DNA of 33,215 bases from CAUTUX01 sp963532875 (GTDB taxonomy: Bacteria > Bacillota > Clostridia > Christensenellales > CAG-917). The stretch spans positions 1-33,215 of the forward strand of contig CAUSLO010000009.1 in NCBI GenBank assembly GCA_963532875.1, written 5' to 3'. The notes below the pieces were generated by a model, which did no database searches, had not been told where the DNA came from, and worked only from the letters and a program-made list of their open reading frames with translations. The translations under genes were made by a program, and so were the position numbers. Every line of letters begins with the position of its first letter. The first letter of the stretch is position 1. Shown one piece after another: positions 7,872 through 16,509 of the stretch.

Positions 7872-9881
7872 CTAATTGACGTCTGAGGCGTCTCTGTATA
7901 TTTCATAATAACTGTTCTTTATCTTTGTTTCTTTGATTTTGTATTGAGTGTTTTTATTTTGTAAGTGCTTAACAGACATCTTGCTACGCAATGTCATTAG
8001 TGGCTTTGTGTTAGATATTCTAATCCGTTCGATTTGCCAACTGTTTGGGTTATATTCTGGAGACGCTTGAACTGCAGTTATTCCTAGTTCTTCTAGTTGT
8101 TTAGTTGCATATGACGATGCACAATTCAATCTCCAGTCTGCGTATTTTGTTGGGACATCAATATCTATGCCGTAAATATTAGGCGTTATTATTTTTGTTA
8201 TCCCCGAAGATGTTATTGCTCTTTGAATTACTTGTATATCTTCTTTTGTTGCTATAGTTGGCAATTGTAGTATTGCTTTATTATTTATGTTCAATGATTT
8301 CAGTTTATCCATATTCTTTTGTGTATAGTCTCGCAATTGAATAATTGTATCTTCTTCTAGAGTGTCGATCTCATCTATCTCATATATTTTTAAATCTCTT
8401 ACTGTGTTGTTTCCCGCGATACTTGGCAATTCCTTTACAACCAATTGCTTATTATATTTCTTAATGATTTGATTGTTTAATTCTTCTAGTGCTTTATATC
8501 GTACTCTTTCAAGGTCTTCTTTGGATATGGGTATTTCTGGTGTTTCTGTTGATACTGAGACTGTATTAAAGTCTGTATTATATACGTTATATAAAATTTT
8601 CTTTACTACCTTATCTGATATGTAGGTATTTGTTTTTTTGAATGGGACTTGTGCGATTGTGTTATTTTCTTTAACTTGTACAGTGCCTTCTTGAATTCTC
8701 CAAGTGATGTTTCTTTTGTTTAATTGTTTCTTCTGAAGTGCAGTTGAAATTAAAGATACATCATTGCCTGGTTTTACCGCATGCTTTGTGTAGATTGTGT
8801 ATATGTTGTTCTTGTTGTCTACGTTGCCTACCCCGACACTGGCTACTTCTTTTTTATTAGATAAAAACTTCAGACCGTCCCCTTCCTTAATTTCTCTGTT
8901 TGATTGAATGGATACTCTATAGATGTTTTTTTGTTTTGATACTTGAATAACCTTCCCTATTTGCAGTCCTATATGGTTATTGCATTCTTGATATATGTTG
9001 TTTGCGTTTGGATTGTCCAGGTAGAGTCTCTTTGAATATTCCCCTCTGTTGTATGCGATCTTTATACGCTCTATATCTTCTTTGCTTGGAGGTTTCTTAG
9101 TATCTATAAGTTTTCTATATATCGCAACTGTCTCTTGTATGTATTCCCAACGTCTTAATCTTCCTTCAATTTTAAATGAGGTTATACCTAGGGATATAAG
9201 TTCGTTCAGACTGTTTGCAAGGCAAATATCCTTTGCAGATAAGTAGTATTCTGTTTTGTTTGTTTCTGGGCTGTAATAGGCATATCTACATAACTGCTTA
9301 CATTCTCCTCGATTTCCACTCTTTCCGTTGTCAAAGTATGACATGTAACAATTGCCTGAAAAACATACGCATAGTGCCCCTTGAACAAAAAACTCAAGAT
9401 CTATATCTACGTTCTTTTTAATTTCTATTATGTCTTCTTTTGTTGTTTCTCTAGCAAGAACGATACGTGATATGCCTAATCTTTTTGCAACTCGTGCTCC
9501 CTGTAGATTGTGAATTCCCATTTGAGTTGAAGCGTGAATTTCGATATTGCCTAGAGAATATTTGTTGCGAAGTATATATAGGACTCCGAAGTCTTGAACT
9601 ATGAATGCATCTATGTTTGCCTTTATTGCCGTCTCAATTGTTTCGTATAGTTGTGGATATTCTGAGTCTTGTACAATTGTATTTAATGTGAGATATATCT
9701 TTACTCCTCTTAAATGTGCTCTTTGTACAATTTCTGAAATATTTTCTTTTGTGAAATTTTCTGCTGACTTTCTTGCATTGAAATCGTTTAGCCCTAAATA
9801 GATTGCGTCTGCCCCTGACACTATGGCTACGTCAAAACTTTCACGATTCCCTGCTGGAGCAAGTATCTCTACTTTTGCCAT
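7872..9881 (-). CDS. U32 family protein, RlhA-like (rRNA hydroxylation type)
   Basis: The protein has 669 residues. The U32 signature EFFVQGALCVCFSGNCYMS is exact, followed by the Cys-containing GNRGECKQLCRY that completes the metal or cluster site. The N-terminal half (LAPAGNRESFDVAIVSGADAIYLGL) is the U32 barrel. The extra C-terminal 300 or so residues fit the longer RlhA/YdcP type (about 650 residues in E. coli, which hydroxylates a 23S rRNA cytidine) rather than the shorter TrhP tRNA type. These proteins were long labelled peptidases or collagenases. The ATG lies 13 bp inside the 3' end of pflA, so the two are coupled. The exact substrate is inferred from length only. Confidence 0.88.
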   Translation of the reverse strand: MAKVEILAPAGNRESFDVAIVSGADAIYLGLNDFNARKSAENFTKENISEIVQRAHLRGVKIYLTLNTIVQDSEYPQLYETIETAIKANIDAFIVQDFGVLYILRNKYSLGNIEIHASTQMGIHNLQGARVAKRLGISRIVLARETTKEDIIEIKKNVDIDLEFFVQGALCVCFSGNCYMSYFDNGKSGNRGECKQLCRYAYYSPETNKTEYYLSAKDICLANSLNELISLGITSFKIEGRLRRWEYIQETVAIYRKLIDTKKPPSKEDIERIKIAYNRGEYSKRLYLDNPNANNIYQECNNHIGLQIGKVIQVSKQKNIYRVSIQSNREIKEGDGLKFLSNKKEVASVGVGNVDNKNNIYTIYTKHAVKPGNDVSLISTALQKKQLNKRNITWRIQEGTVQVKENNTIAQVPFKKTNTYISDKVVKKILYNVYNTDFNTVSVSTETPEIPISKEDLERVRYKALEELNNQIIKKYNKQLVVKELPSIAGNNTVRDLKIYEIDEIDTLEEDTIIQLRDYTQKNMDKLKSLNINNKAILQLPTIATKEDIQVIQRAITSSGITKIITPNIYGIDIDVPTKYADWRLNCASSYATKQLEELGITAVQASPEYNPNSWQIERIRISNTKPLMTLRSKMSVKHLQNKNTQYKIKETKIKNSYYEIYRDASDVN

Positions 9882-10603
9882 TTCTCGTTTATGTATTTTT
9901 GTAACGAATCTAATTTGTCTGAGGATAGCCCTTTATATCCTTTCATTGGATTTTCTAGCCCTAGATCTTCGTACTTAGAAAATCCCATTGTATGGAAGGC
10001 AAGCAGGTCAACCGACTCAATGCACTTCTTCCCATTGATATGCTTTAAGTATTCGTCCATCTTTTCTTCTGTATCGTTGATGCCTGGAATCACTACAATA
10101 CGTATCCATGTTCTTTTTTGGATCTTTTCTAAATAGTTTAAAGTGTCAAGTGTTCTTGAGAGTTTCCCTTTTACGTATTTCTCATATTCTTCTTCTGTTG
10201 GAAACTTGAGGTCTAACATAACTAGGTCTGCTTCTTCTAGAACTTTACGTACATCATCGCTAAGCGGCACATTCCCACATGTATCTAAGTCGTACTTAAT
10301 GCTAACTTCCTTTAGTTTCGCATTTACCTCAGATATGTACTTTGCATACAAAAGGGGTTCTCCGCCAGTGAACGTTACACCCCCTCGATCTCTGAAATAT
10401 GTTTTATATCGTACTAACTTGTTGAATAAGACATCTGATGGTATATAATTCTTTGGCTTTACGTACCACGTGTCTGGGTTATGACAGTATATACACCTAA
10501 GTGGACAACCGTAAAAGAATACTGCAAAACGTACGCCATCCCCATCCAATGTAGCCATGCTTTCATAACTATGGATGGGTGCGGTTAAAAATTTTTCTGC
10601 CAA
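9869..10603 (-). CDS. pflA: Pyruvate formate-lyase activating enzyme (radical SAM)
   Basis: The protein has 244 residues, the usual PflA size. It uses a 4Fe-4S cluster and S-adenosylmethionine to install the glycyl radical on PflB. The cluster motif is Cys33-x3-Cys37-x2-Cys40 (YGCPLRCIYCHNPDTW). The GGEPL SAM motif (FTGGEPLLY) and the family start IHSYESMATLDGDGVR are present. The start is a TTG at 10603, one base after the pflB stop. The next ATG would remove part of the conserved IHSYES segment, so the TTG is preferred, with translation probably coupled to pflB as no good ribosome site is seen. Confidence 0.95.
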   Translation of the reverse strand: MAEKFLTAPIHSYESMATLDGDGVRFAVFFYGCPLRCIYCHNPDTWYVKPKNYIPSDVLFNKLVRYKTYFRDRGGVTFTGGEPLLYAKYISEVNAKLKEVSIKYDLDTCGNVPLSDDVRKVLEEADLVMLDLKFPTEEEYEKYVKGKLSRTLDTLNYLEKIQKRTWIRIVVIPGINDTEEKMDEYLKHINGKKCIESVDLLAFHTMGFSKYEDLGLENPMKGYKGLSSDKLDSLQKYINEKWQK

Positions 10604-10604
10604 A

Positions 10605-12827
10605 TTATATCTTGTTATGGAATGTTCTTGATATAACTTCTTCTTGTTGTTCTCTTGTTAGTTTGTTGAAGTTTACAGCATATCCACTAACTCTGATTGT
10701 TAGGCTTGGATACTTCCCTGGATGTTCCATAGCATCTTGCAACTTTTCTCTGTTAAGAACGTTTACGTTGATGTGGTGTGCGTCCTTTTCAAAATATCCA
10801 TCTAAGATGCTTACCAAGTTATTTACACGGCTCTTCTCATCCTTACCTAAAACTTGTGGTGTTATTGAGAATGTATTTGAAATTCCGTCTTGGCAGCATG
10901 CATAATTTAGTTTTGCAACTGAGTTCAAACTTGCTAATGCACCTTCCGAATCTCTTCCATGCATTGGATTAGCACCTGGTGCAAATGGTCTTCCTGCTCT
11001 TCTTCCGTCTGGTGTGTTACCTGTCTTCTTCCCGTACATTACGTTTGATGTAATCGTTAGGATTGACAATGTGTGTCTTGCCTTTCTGTATGCTGGAGTC
11101 TTCTTCAACTCTTCAAAGAAGAATTCAACTACTTCTTGTGCGATTGAGTCTACACGGTCATCGTCGTTACCATATTTAGGAAATTCACCTTCTGTCTTAA
11201 AGTCTGCAATGATCCCTCTCTCATCTTTGATTGGTGTAACTTTTGCGTACTTGATTGCACTCAAACTGTCTACCAATACTGACAATCCTGAGATACCGAA
11301 TGCCATAAGCCTCTCTACCTTTGTATCATGTAAAGACATCATCAATCTTTCATATGCATATTTGTCATGCATAAAGTGGATTATGTTCAATGTATTTACA
11401 TACAATTTTGCCATCCATGATGCATACTCTCTAAATGACTTTCTAACTTCATCGTAGTTAAGTACTTCTTCTGGATATACTTTTCCCTTTGGTCCTACTT
11501 GTTCTCCGTATACTTCATCCTTACCACCGTTAAGTGCCATTAATAGAACTTTTGCCATGTTGCATCTTGCCCCAAAGTATTGCATTTGTTTACCAACTTT
11601 CATTGCTGATACACAGCATGCAATTGCATAGTCATCTCCGTACATCTTTCTCATTACATCATCGTTCTCGTATTGAATTGAGTCTGTATCAATTGAAACC
11701 TTTGCACAGAAGTCTTTAAATCCTTGTGGCAACTTCTCTGACCATAGGATTGTGATATTTGGTTCTGCACTTGATCCTAAGTTGTATAGAGTTTGTAACA
11801 TTCTGAAACTTGTCTTTGTTACTAATGGAACTCCTTCCGTTGATACACCACCTTCTGATGTTGTTACCCATGTTGGGTCTCCAGCGAAGATTTCATTATA
11901 TTCTGGTGTTCTTAAGTGTCTTACTAATCTTAATTTAATTACCAAATCATCAACGATTTCTTGTGCTTCATCTTCTGTCAATGTACCTTCTGCCATATCT
12001 CTTTCTGCATAGATATCTAGGAATGTTGTAATTCTTCCGATACTGTTTGCTGCACCGTTTTGTTCTTTGATTGCTCCTAGGTATCCAAAGTATAGCCATT
12101 GTACTGCTTCTTTAAAGTTTTGTGCTGGCTTTGTGATATCGCATCCATATTGACTTGCAAGAACAATCAACTTCTTCATGAATTCTATTTGCTTTCCTAA
12201 ATCTTCAAGAAGTTGAATATTATCGCTGTTCATTGTCTTGTTACCAATTTTAGCCTTATCTTTCTTTTTCTCTTCAATTAAGAAGTCCATTCCATATAGA
12301 GCAACTCTTCTGTAGTCACCGATGATACGTCCTCTCGCATATGCATCTGGAAGACCTGTGATTAATCCTGTGTGTCTTGCCTTCCTCATTAAATCTGTAT
12401 ATACACGGAATACTGCATCATTGTGTGTTGTTCTATATTTAAATGCATCTCTAATTTTATCTGACATTTCATATCCATATGCACGACATGCTTGTTCACA
12501 CATCCTCTTTCCTGCAAATGGGTTGATACCTCTTTTTAAAGGTGCATCAGTTTGTAGACCTTTAATGATATCTAACTCTCTGTCTACATATCCTGGTTTG
12601 TATTCATCTATTGATGTTACATTCTCAGTATCAATATCATAAACTCCCTTTTCATTTTCAATTGTTAAAAGTTTGTTTACATAGTCCATTACCTTATTTG
12701 TTCTATTTGTTGCTGGTCTCAAGAAAGATGCATCTCCTTCATATGGAGTATAGTTCTTCTTGATAAACTCACTAACATTTATCTCATTACACCAAAAACC
12801 TGTTTTAAATCCTCTCCATGCTTCCAT
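10605..12827 (-). CDS. pflB: Formate acetyltransferase (pyruvate formate-lyase)
   Basis: The protein has 740 residues. It converts pyruvate and CoA to acetyl-CoA and formate in anaerobic fermentation. The active-site pair Cys404-Cys405 (AIACCVSAM) and the glycyl-radical loop RVSGYAV with Gly715 are intact, as is the conserved N-terminus WRGFKTGFW. The ATG at 12827 is chosen over a TTG two codons upstream because GGAGG (12841-12837) lies nine bases before it. It heads the pflB-pflA-U32-pth run and is divergent from nrdD. The intergenic region contains phased T-tracts directly upstream of its predicted promoter. Confidence 0.98.
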   Translation of the reverse strand: MEAWRGFKTGFWCNEINVSEFIKKNYTPYEGDASFLRPATNRTNKVMDYVNKLLTIENEKGVYDIDTENVTSIDEYKPGYVDRELDIIKGLQTDAPLKRGINPFAGKRMCEQACRAYGYEMSDKIRDAFKYRTTHNDAVFRVYTDLMRKARHTGLITGLPDAYARGRIIGDYRRVALYGMDFLIEEKKKDKAKIGNKTMNSDNIQLLEDLGKQIEFMKKLIVLASQYGCDITKPAQNFKEAVQWLYFGYLGAIKEQNGAANSIGRITTFLDIYAERDMAEGTLTEDEAQEIVDDLVIKLRLVRHLRTPEYNEIFAGDPTWVTTSEGGVSTEGVPLVTKTSFRMLQTLYNLGSSAEPNITILWSEKLPQGFKDFCAKVSIDTDSIQYENDDVMRKMYGDDYAIACCVSAMKVGKQMQYFGARCNMAKVLLMALNGGKDEVYGEQVGPKGKVYPEEVLNYDEVRKSFREYASWMAKLYVNTLNIIHFMHDKYAYERLMMSLHDTKVERLMAFGISGLSVLVDSLSAIKYAKVTPIKDERGIIADFKTEGEFPKYGNDDDRVDSIAQEVVEFFFEELKKTPAYRKARHTLSILTITSNVMYGKKTGNTPDGRRAGRPFAPGANPMHGRDSEGALASLNSVAKLNYACCQDGISNTFSITPQVLGKDEKSRVNNLVSILDGYFEKDAHHINVNVLNREKLQDAMEHPGKYPSLTIRVSGYAVNFNKLTREQQEEVISRTFHNKI

Positions 12828-12869
12828 TTTCAATTTCCTCCATGAATTGTTATACCTTAATGGTATCCT

Positions 12870-12898
12870 TATATACCCCTTAAATCAACATTTTTGAA
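12870..12898 (-). promoter_or_regulatory. Possible pflB promoter
   Basis: On the minus strand TTCAAA (12898-12893), 17 bp, then TATATA (12875-12870). It would give a leader of about 36 nt. The -35 match is only moderate. GGTAT and ATACC around the -10 form a short inverted repeat that could be an operator. The sequence CATTTTTGAAC occurs here (12889-12899) and again at 13062-13072. Confidence 0.4.
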
Positions 12899-12920
12899 CG
12901 TTTTGTCGAATAAATTGTAG

Positions 12921-13051
12921 TTTTTTTGAATTTTTTGAGATTTTTTGGCAATTTTTTTGAAATTTTTGCCTCATTTTGATTAATTTTTTAAAGTTTTTTG
13001 CTGATTTTTGATTAATTTTTTGAAATTTTTTTGTGGTTTTCGTTAATTTTT
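12921..13051. other. Phased T-tract array (predicted curved DNA)
   Basis: Thirteen runs of 4-7 T start at 12921, 12931, 12941, 12952, 12963, 12974, 12984, 12994, 13005, 13016, 13026, 13037 and 13047. The mean spacing of their centres is about 10.4 bp, one helical turn. A-tracts in phase with the helix bend DNA in one direction, so this 131-bp stretch should be strongly curved. It lies upstream of the pflB -35 and upstream of the NrdR-like boxes of nrdD. The sequence between the tracts is only loosely repeated (GATTAATTTTTT twice), so it is the phase that is kept rather than a repeat unit. Confidence 0.8.
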
Positions 13052-13082
13052 CTTAAATGCTCATTTTTGAACATATTTTAAG

Positions 13083-13159
13083 CCACTAAATATAGGGAAA
13101 TTTGCCAGAAAAATACTAGATGTAGTGGTTTTTGGCTAGAAAAACACAATATATAGTGT
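13083..13159. promoter_or_regulatory. Three tandem NrdR boxes
   Basis: ACACAATATATAGTGT at 13144-13159 is a textbook NrdR box. Two weaker copies precede it: ATACTAGATGTAGTGG (13113-13128) and CCACTAAATATAGGGA (13083-13098). The starts are 30 and 31 bp apart, three helical turns, the spacing known for paired NrdR boxes. NrdR is the ATP/dATP-sensing repressor of ribonucleotide reductase genes. The proximal box ends 7 bp before the nrdD -35. Two boxes are usual; the third is the weakest. Confidence 0.8.
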
Positions 13160-13166
13160 TTTGCTG

Positions 13167-13195
13167 TTGACTTTGCATTTTGGCGGTAATATACT
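13167..13195 (+). promoter_or_regulatory. Promoter of nrdD-trxB-nrdG
   Basis: TTGACT (13167-13172), 17 bp, TATACT (13190-13195). Both boxes match the sigma-A consensus at five of six positions. The start point would be near 13202, about 22 nt before the nrdD ATG. Confidence 0.8.
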
Positions 13196-13223
13196 GAGAA
13201 AACAATCGAGTTTGGAGGTAGTT

Positions 13224-15596
13224 ATGATAAATGTTAAGAAAAGAGACGAAAAAATCGTTCCATTTGAGTTAGACAAGATCAAAGTCGCAATCGGTAAGGC
13301 GTTTAAAGCCGTTGATGTTAATTCGTCACCAGACATATTAGATACGCTGGCGTTGAAGGTTGTTGCAGACTTTAATCACAAGATAAAGGATGGAGTCATC
13401 AGTGTTGAGGACATTCAAGATTCTGTTGAAGTTGTTTTGATTCAGTCTGGATTTGTTGAAGTTGCTAAATCATATATCTTATATAGAAAGCAAAGAGAAA
13501 AAGTTAGAAACGTTGGCTCAACAATGATTGACTACAAGAACACTGTTGATAGTTATTTAAAGGTTGCTGACTGGCGTGTTAAAGAGAACTCTACTGTTAC
13601 CTATTCAGTTGGTGGACTTATTCTTTCAAACTCAGGTGCTATCACTGCAAACTACTGGTTATCAGAAATATATGATGAGGAAATTGCAGAAGCACACAGA
13701 AATGCAGACATTCACATTCACGACTTAGGAATGCTAACAGGATACTGTGCGGGTTGGTCATTGAAACAACTTATTCAACAAGGTCTTGGCGGTATCACAG
13801 GAAAGATCACTTCTGCTCCTGCTGCTCACCTTTCAACACTTTGTAACCAAATGGTTAACTTCTTAGGAATCATGCAAAATGAATGGGCCGGTGCTCAAGC
13901 ATTCTCTTCTTTTGACACTTATCTTGCTCCTTTTGTTAAGGTAGACAAATTAGACTACAAACAAGTAAAACAATGTTTACAATCATTTATATATGGTGTA
14001 AATACTCCTTCACGTTGGGGAACACAAGCACCATTCACAAACATCACTTTGGATTGGACTGTACCAAATGACTTAGCAGAACTCAACGCTATTGTTGGTG
14101 GCAAAGAGCAAAACTTTAGATATAAAGATTGTAAGCAAGAAATGGATATGATTAACAAAGCGTTCATTGAAATCATGATTGAAGGTGATGCTAACGGAAG
14201 AGGTTTCCAATACCCTATCCCAACATATTCAATTACTTCAAACTTTGACTGGTCAGAAACAGAAAACAATAAGTTGTTATTTGAAATGACAGCAAAATAT
14301 GGAACACCATACTTCAGCAACTATATCAACAGCGATATGGAACCAAGCGATGTAAGAAGTATGTGTTGCCGTTTAAGACTTGACCTAAGAGAGCTAAGAA
14401 AGAAATCAGGTGGATTCTTTGGTAGCGGTGAATCAACTGGATCTGTTGGTGTTGTAACTATCAACATGCCAAGAATTGCATACCTATCAAAAGATGAGAA
14501 TGAATTCTTTGAAAGATTAACACACTTGATGGATGTATCTGCAAGATCATTAAAGGTAAAGAGAAATGTTGTCACAAGACTTCTTGACCTTGGTTTGTAT
14601 CCATATACAAAACACTATCTTGGAACATTCAATAACCACTTCTCTACAATTGGTTTAGTTGGTATGAATGAAGCTTGCTTGAATGCAAAATGGTTAAAGA
14701 AAGACTTAACAAACAAGACTGCTCAAGAATTCACAAAGAAAACTCTTAACTTTATGAGAGAAAAATTATCAGACTATCAAGAACTATATGGAGACCTATA
14801 TAACCTAGAGGCGACACCTGCAGAATCAACTTCATACAGATTAGCAAAACATGACAAGGCAAAATTCCCTAAGATTATTACTGCATCTGAAGGAAAAGGA
14901 AAGAACTTAACTCCATACTATACAAACAGTTCTCACTTGCCTGTTGACTTCACGGACGATATCTTCAAGGCTCTTGAGATACAAGATGAGTTACAAACTC
15001 TATACACATCAGGTACTGTATTCCATGCATTCCTTGGACAAAAACTTGATAACTGGAAAACTGCTGCAAACTTGGTTAGAAAGATTGCTGAGAACTTCAA
15101 ACTTCCATACTATACTCTTTCACCTACATACTCAGTTTGTGCAACTCATGGGTATCTTGTTGGCGAACATGAAAGATGTCCTCATTGTAACCAACCTGCA
15201 GAAATATACAGCCGTATTACTGGATACTACAGACCAGTTCAAAACTGGAACAATGGTAAACTTGAAGAGTTTGATGAAAGAAAAGAATATGTTATCGAAA
15301 CATCAATTCTAAGAAGCAAAAAGGCTGAAAAGTGCGAAGAGGCTACATGCAATACTCCTGAATTAAAGAAGGCGACTTTGTTCTCAACTCCAACTTGCCC
15401 AAACTGCAAAATTGCAAAGACAATGTTAGAAAAGGCTAAAGTTAAATATGACGAAGTAAACCCATATGAAAGCCAAGACCTTGCAAATGCGTTCAAGATT
15501 AAGAAAGCACCTACATTGATTGTTCCAACTGCTGACGGTTTCAATGTATATGACAACGCAAGTGATATCCGCACATATATTGGATCATTAAAATAA
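13224..15596 (+). CDS. nrdD: Anaerobic (class III) ribonucleoside-triphosphate reductase with fused C-terminal redoxin
   Basis: The protein has 790 residues. It makes deoxynucleotides without oxygen using a glycyl radical. An ATP-cone (INVKKRDEKIVPFELDKIKVAIGKAF) occupies about residues 1-90. The catalytic barrel has Cys381-Cys382 (SMCCRLRLD). The C-terminal zinc site is CATHGYL plus CPHC. The glycyl-radical motif is RITGYY with Gly667. Beyond it, at about 710-790, is a glutaredoxin/thioredoxin-like domain with CPNC (Cys725, Cys728), so the reductant is carried on the enzyme itself. This fits the redoxin-using NrdD2 subclass rather than the formate-using type. GGAGG at 13214-13218 fixes the ATG at 13224 over an upstream in-frame ATG. 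NrdR boxes and a strong promoter precede it; trxB follows after one base. Confidence 0.96.
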   Translation: MINVKKRDEKIVPFELDKIKVAIGKAFKAVDVNSSPDILDTLALKVVADFNHKIKDGVISVEDIQDSVEVVLIQSGFVEVAKSYILYRKQREKVRNVGSTMIDYKNTVDSYLKVADWRVKENSTVTYSVGGLILSNSGAITANYWLSEIYDEEIAEAHRNADIHIHDLGMLTGYCAGWSLKQLIQQGLGGITGKITSAPAAHLSTLCNQMVNFLGIMQNEWAGAQAFSSFDTYLAPFVKVDKLDYKQVKQCLQSFIYGVNTPSRWGTQAPFTNITLDWTVPNDLAELNAIVGGKEQNFRYKDCKQEMDMINKAFIEIMIEGDANGRGFQYPIPTYSITSNFDWSETENNKLLFEMTAKYGTPYFSNYINSDMEPSDVRSMCCRLRLDLRELRKKSGGFFGSGESTGSVGVVTINMPRIAYLSKDENEFFERLTHLMDVSARSLKVKRNVVTRLLDLGLYPYTKHYLGTFNNHFSTIGLVGMNEACLNAKWLKKDLTNKTAQEFTKKTLNFMREKLSDYQELYGDLYNLEATPAESTSYRLAKHDKAKFPKIITASEGKGKNLTPYYTNSSHLPVDFTDDIFKALEIQDELQTLYTSGTVFHAFLGQKLDNWKTAANLVRKIAENFKLPYYTLSPTYSVCATHGYLVGEHERCPHCNQPAEIYSRITGYYRPVQNWNNGKLEEFDERKEYVIETSILRSKKAEKCEEATCNTPELKKATLFSTPTCPNCKIAKTMLEKAKVKYDEVNPYESQDLANAFKIKKAPTLIVPTADGFNVYDNASDIRTYIGSLK

Positions 15597-15597
15597 C

Positions 15598-16509
15598 ATG
15601 TACGATATTATAATCATCGGGGCTGGTCCTGCTGGCATGAACGCCGCATTAAATGCGGTGCGTGCTGGTAGATCAGTTCTTGTCATTGAAAAGGAAACAA
15701 TTGGTGGGCAAATCTCTTTTGCTCCTAAGGTAGAAAATTTTCCAACTGTATACTCTGCTCCTGGTGCAGACATTATGAATAACCTATTTGAACAAATCTC
15801 TCAATGGAATGTTGAGGTTGCTCTTGAAGAAGTCGTGTCTGTATCTAAGAAAGGTGATACGTTTGAAATTAAAACAGATATGGATTCGTATCAAGCAAAG
15901 TCCCTAATCATTGCTACAGGGGTTAAACATAAACATTTGGGTATTGAAAGAGAAAATGAAATGATTGGAAAAGGTGTTTCATACTGTGCTCTATGCGATG
16001 GTCAGTTTTATGAAAACAGAGACGTTACTGTAATCGGCGATGGGAACACGGCATTGCAATACTCTATGCTATTGGCTACATATTGTAAGTCGGTAACCAT
16101 CTGTACACTATTTGATAAGTTTTTCGGTGATCAAGTATTGATTGACAGAATTAAAGAAAAAACAAAAGATAATGTCGTAATTAAGCATAATCTAATGCTC
16201 ACCAAGTTATTAGGTGAAGATGAAATCACTGGGCTAGAATTCAAAGCAAAAGATGGATCTATTGTTAAACTTGATACTGCTGCAGTTTTCGTTTGTATAG
16301 GACAAATACCTAACAATCATATTTTTTCTAAATTGGTTAAACTTGATGAGCAAGGATATATTGTTGCAAATGAAAATGGTGAGACTTCTGCTCCTGGCAT
16401 TTTTGTTGCTGGCGATTGCAGAACAAAGAGTTTTAGACAAATGATTGGTGCATTGAGCGATGGCGCGAATGCATCATTTATGGCTTGTAAATATCTAGAT
16501 ACTAAATGA
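15598..16509 (+). CDS. trxB: Thioredoxin reductase-like flavoprotein with atypical pyridine-nucleotide site
   Basis: The protein has 303 residues. It has the FAD site (IIIIGAGPAGMNAAL), the redox pair Cys130-x2-Cys133 (SYCALCDGQFY) and the C-terminal FAD motif GIFVAGDCR. It should reduce the redoxin domain of NrdD. In the NAD(P) domain the glycine-rich turn is GDGNTALQ, but the HRRxxxRA motif that holds the NADPH phosphate is missing: the corresponding segment reads ICTLFDKFFGDQ. Loss of this motif is known from thioredoxin reductases that use ferredoxin or NADH instead. It starts one base after nrdD and its stop overlaps the nrdG ATG (ATGA), so the three genes form one coupled operon. Confidence 0.92.
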   Translation: MYDIIIIGAGPAGMNAALNAVRAGRSVLVIEKETIGGQISFAPKVENFPTVYSAPGADIMNNLFEQISQWNVEVALEEVVSVSKKGDTFEIKTDMDSYQAKSLIIATGVKHKHLGIERENEMIGKGVSYCALCDGQFYENRDVTVIGDGNTALQYSMLLATYCKSVTICTLFDKFFGDQVLIDRIKEKTKDNVVIKHNLMLTKLLGEDEITGLEFKAKDGSIVKLDTAAVFVCIGQIPNNHIFSKLVKLDEQGYIVANENGETSAPGIFVAGDCRTKSFRQMIGALSDGANASFMACKYLDTK

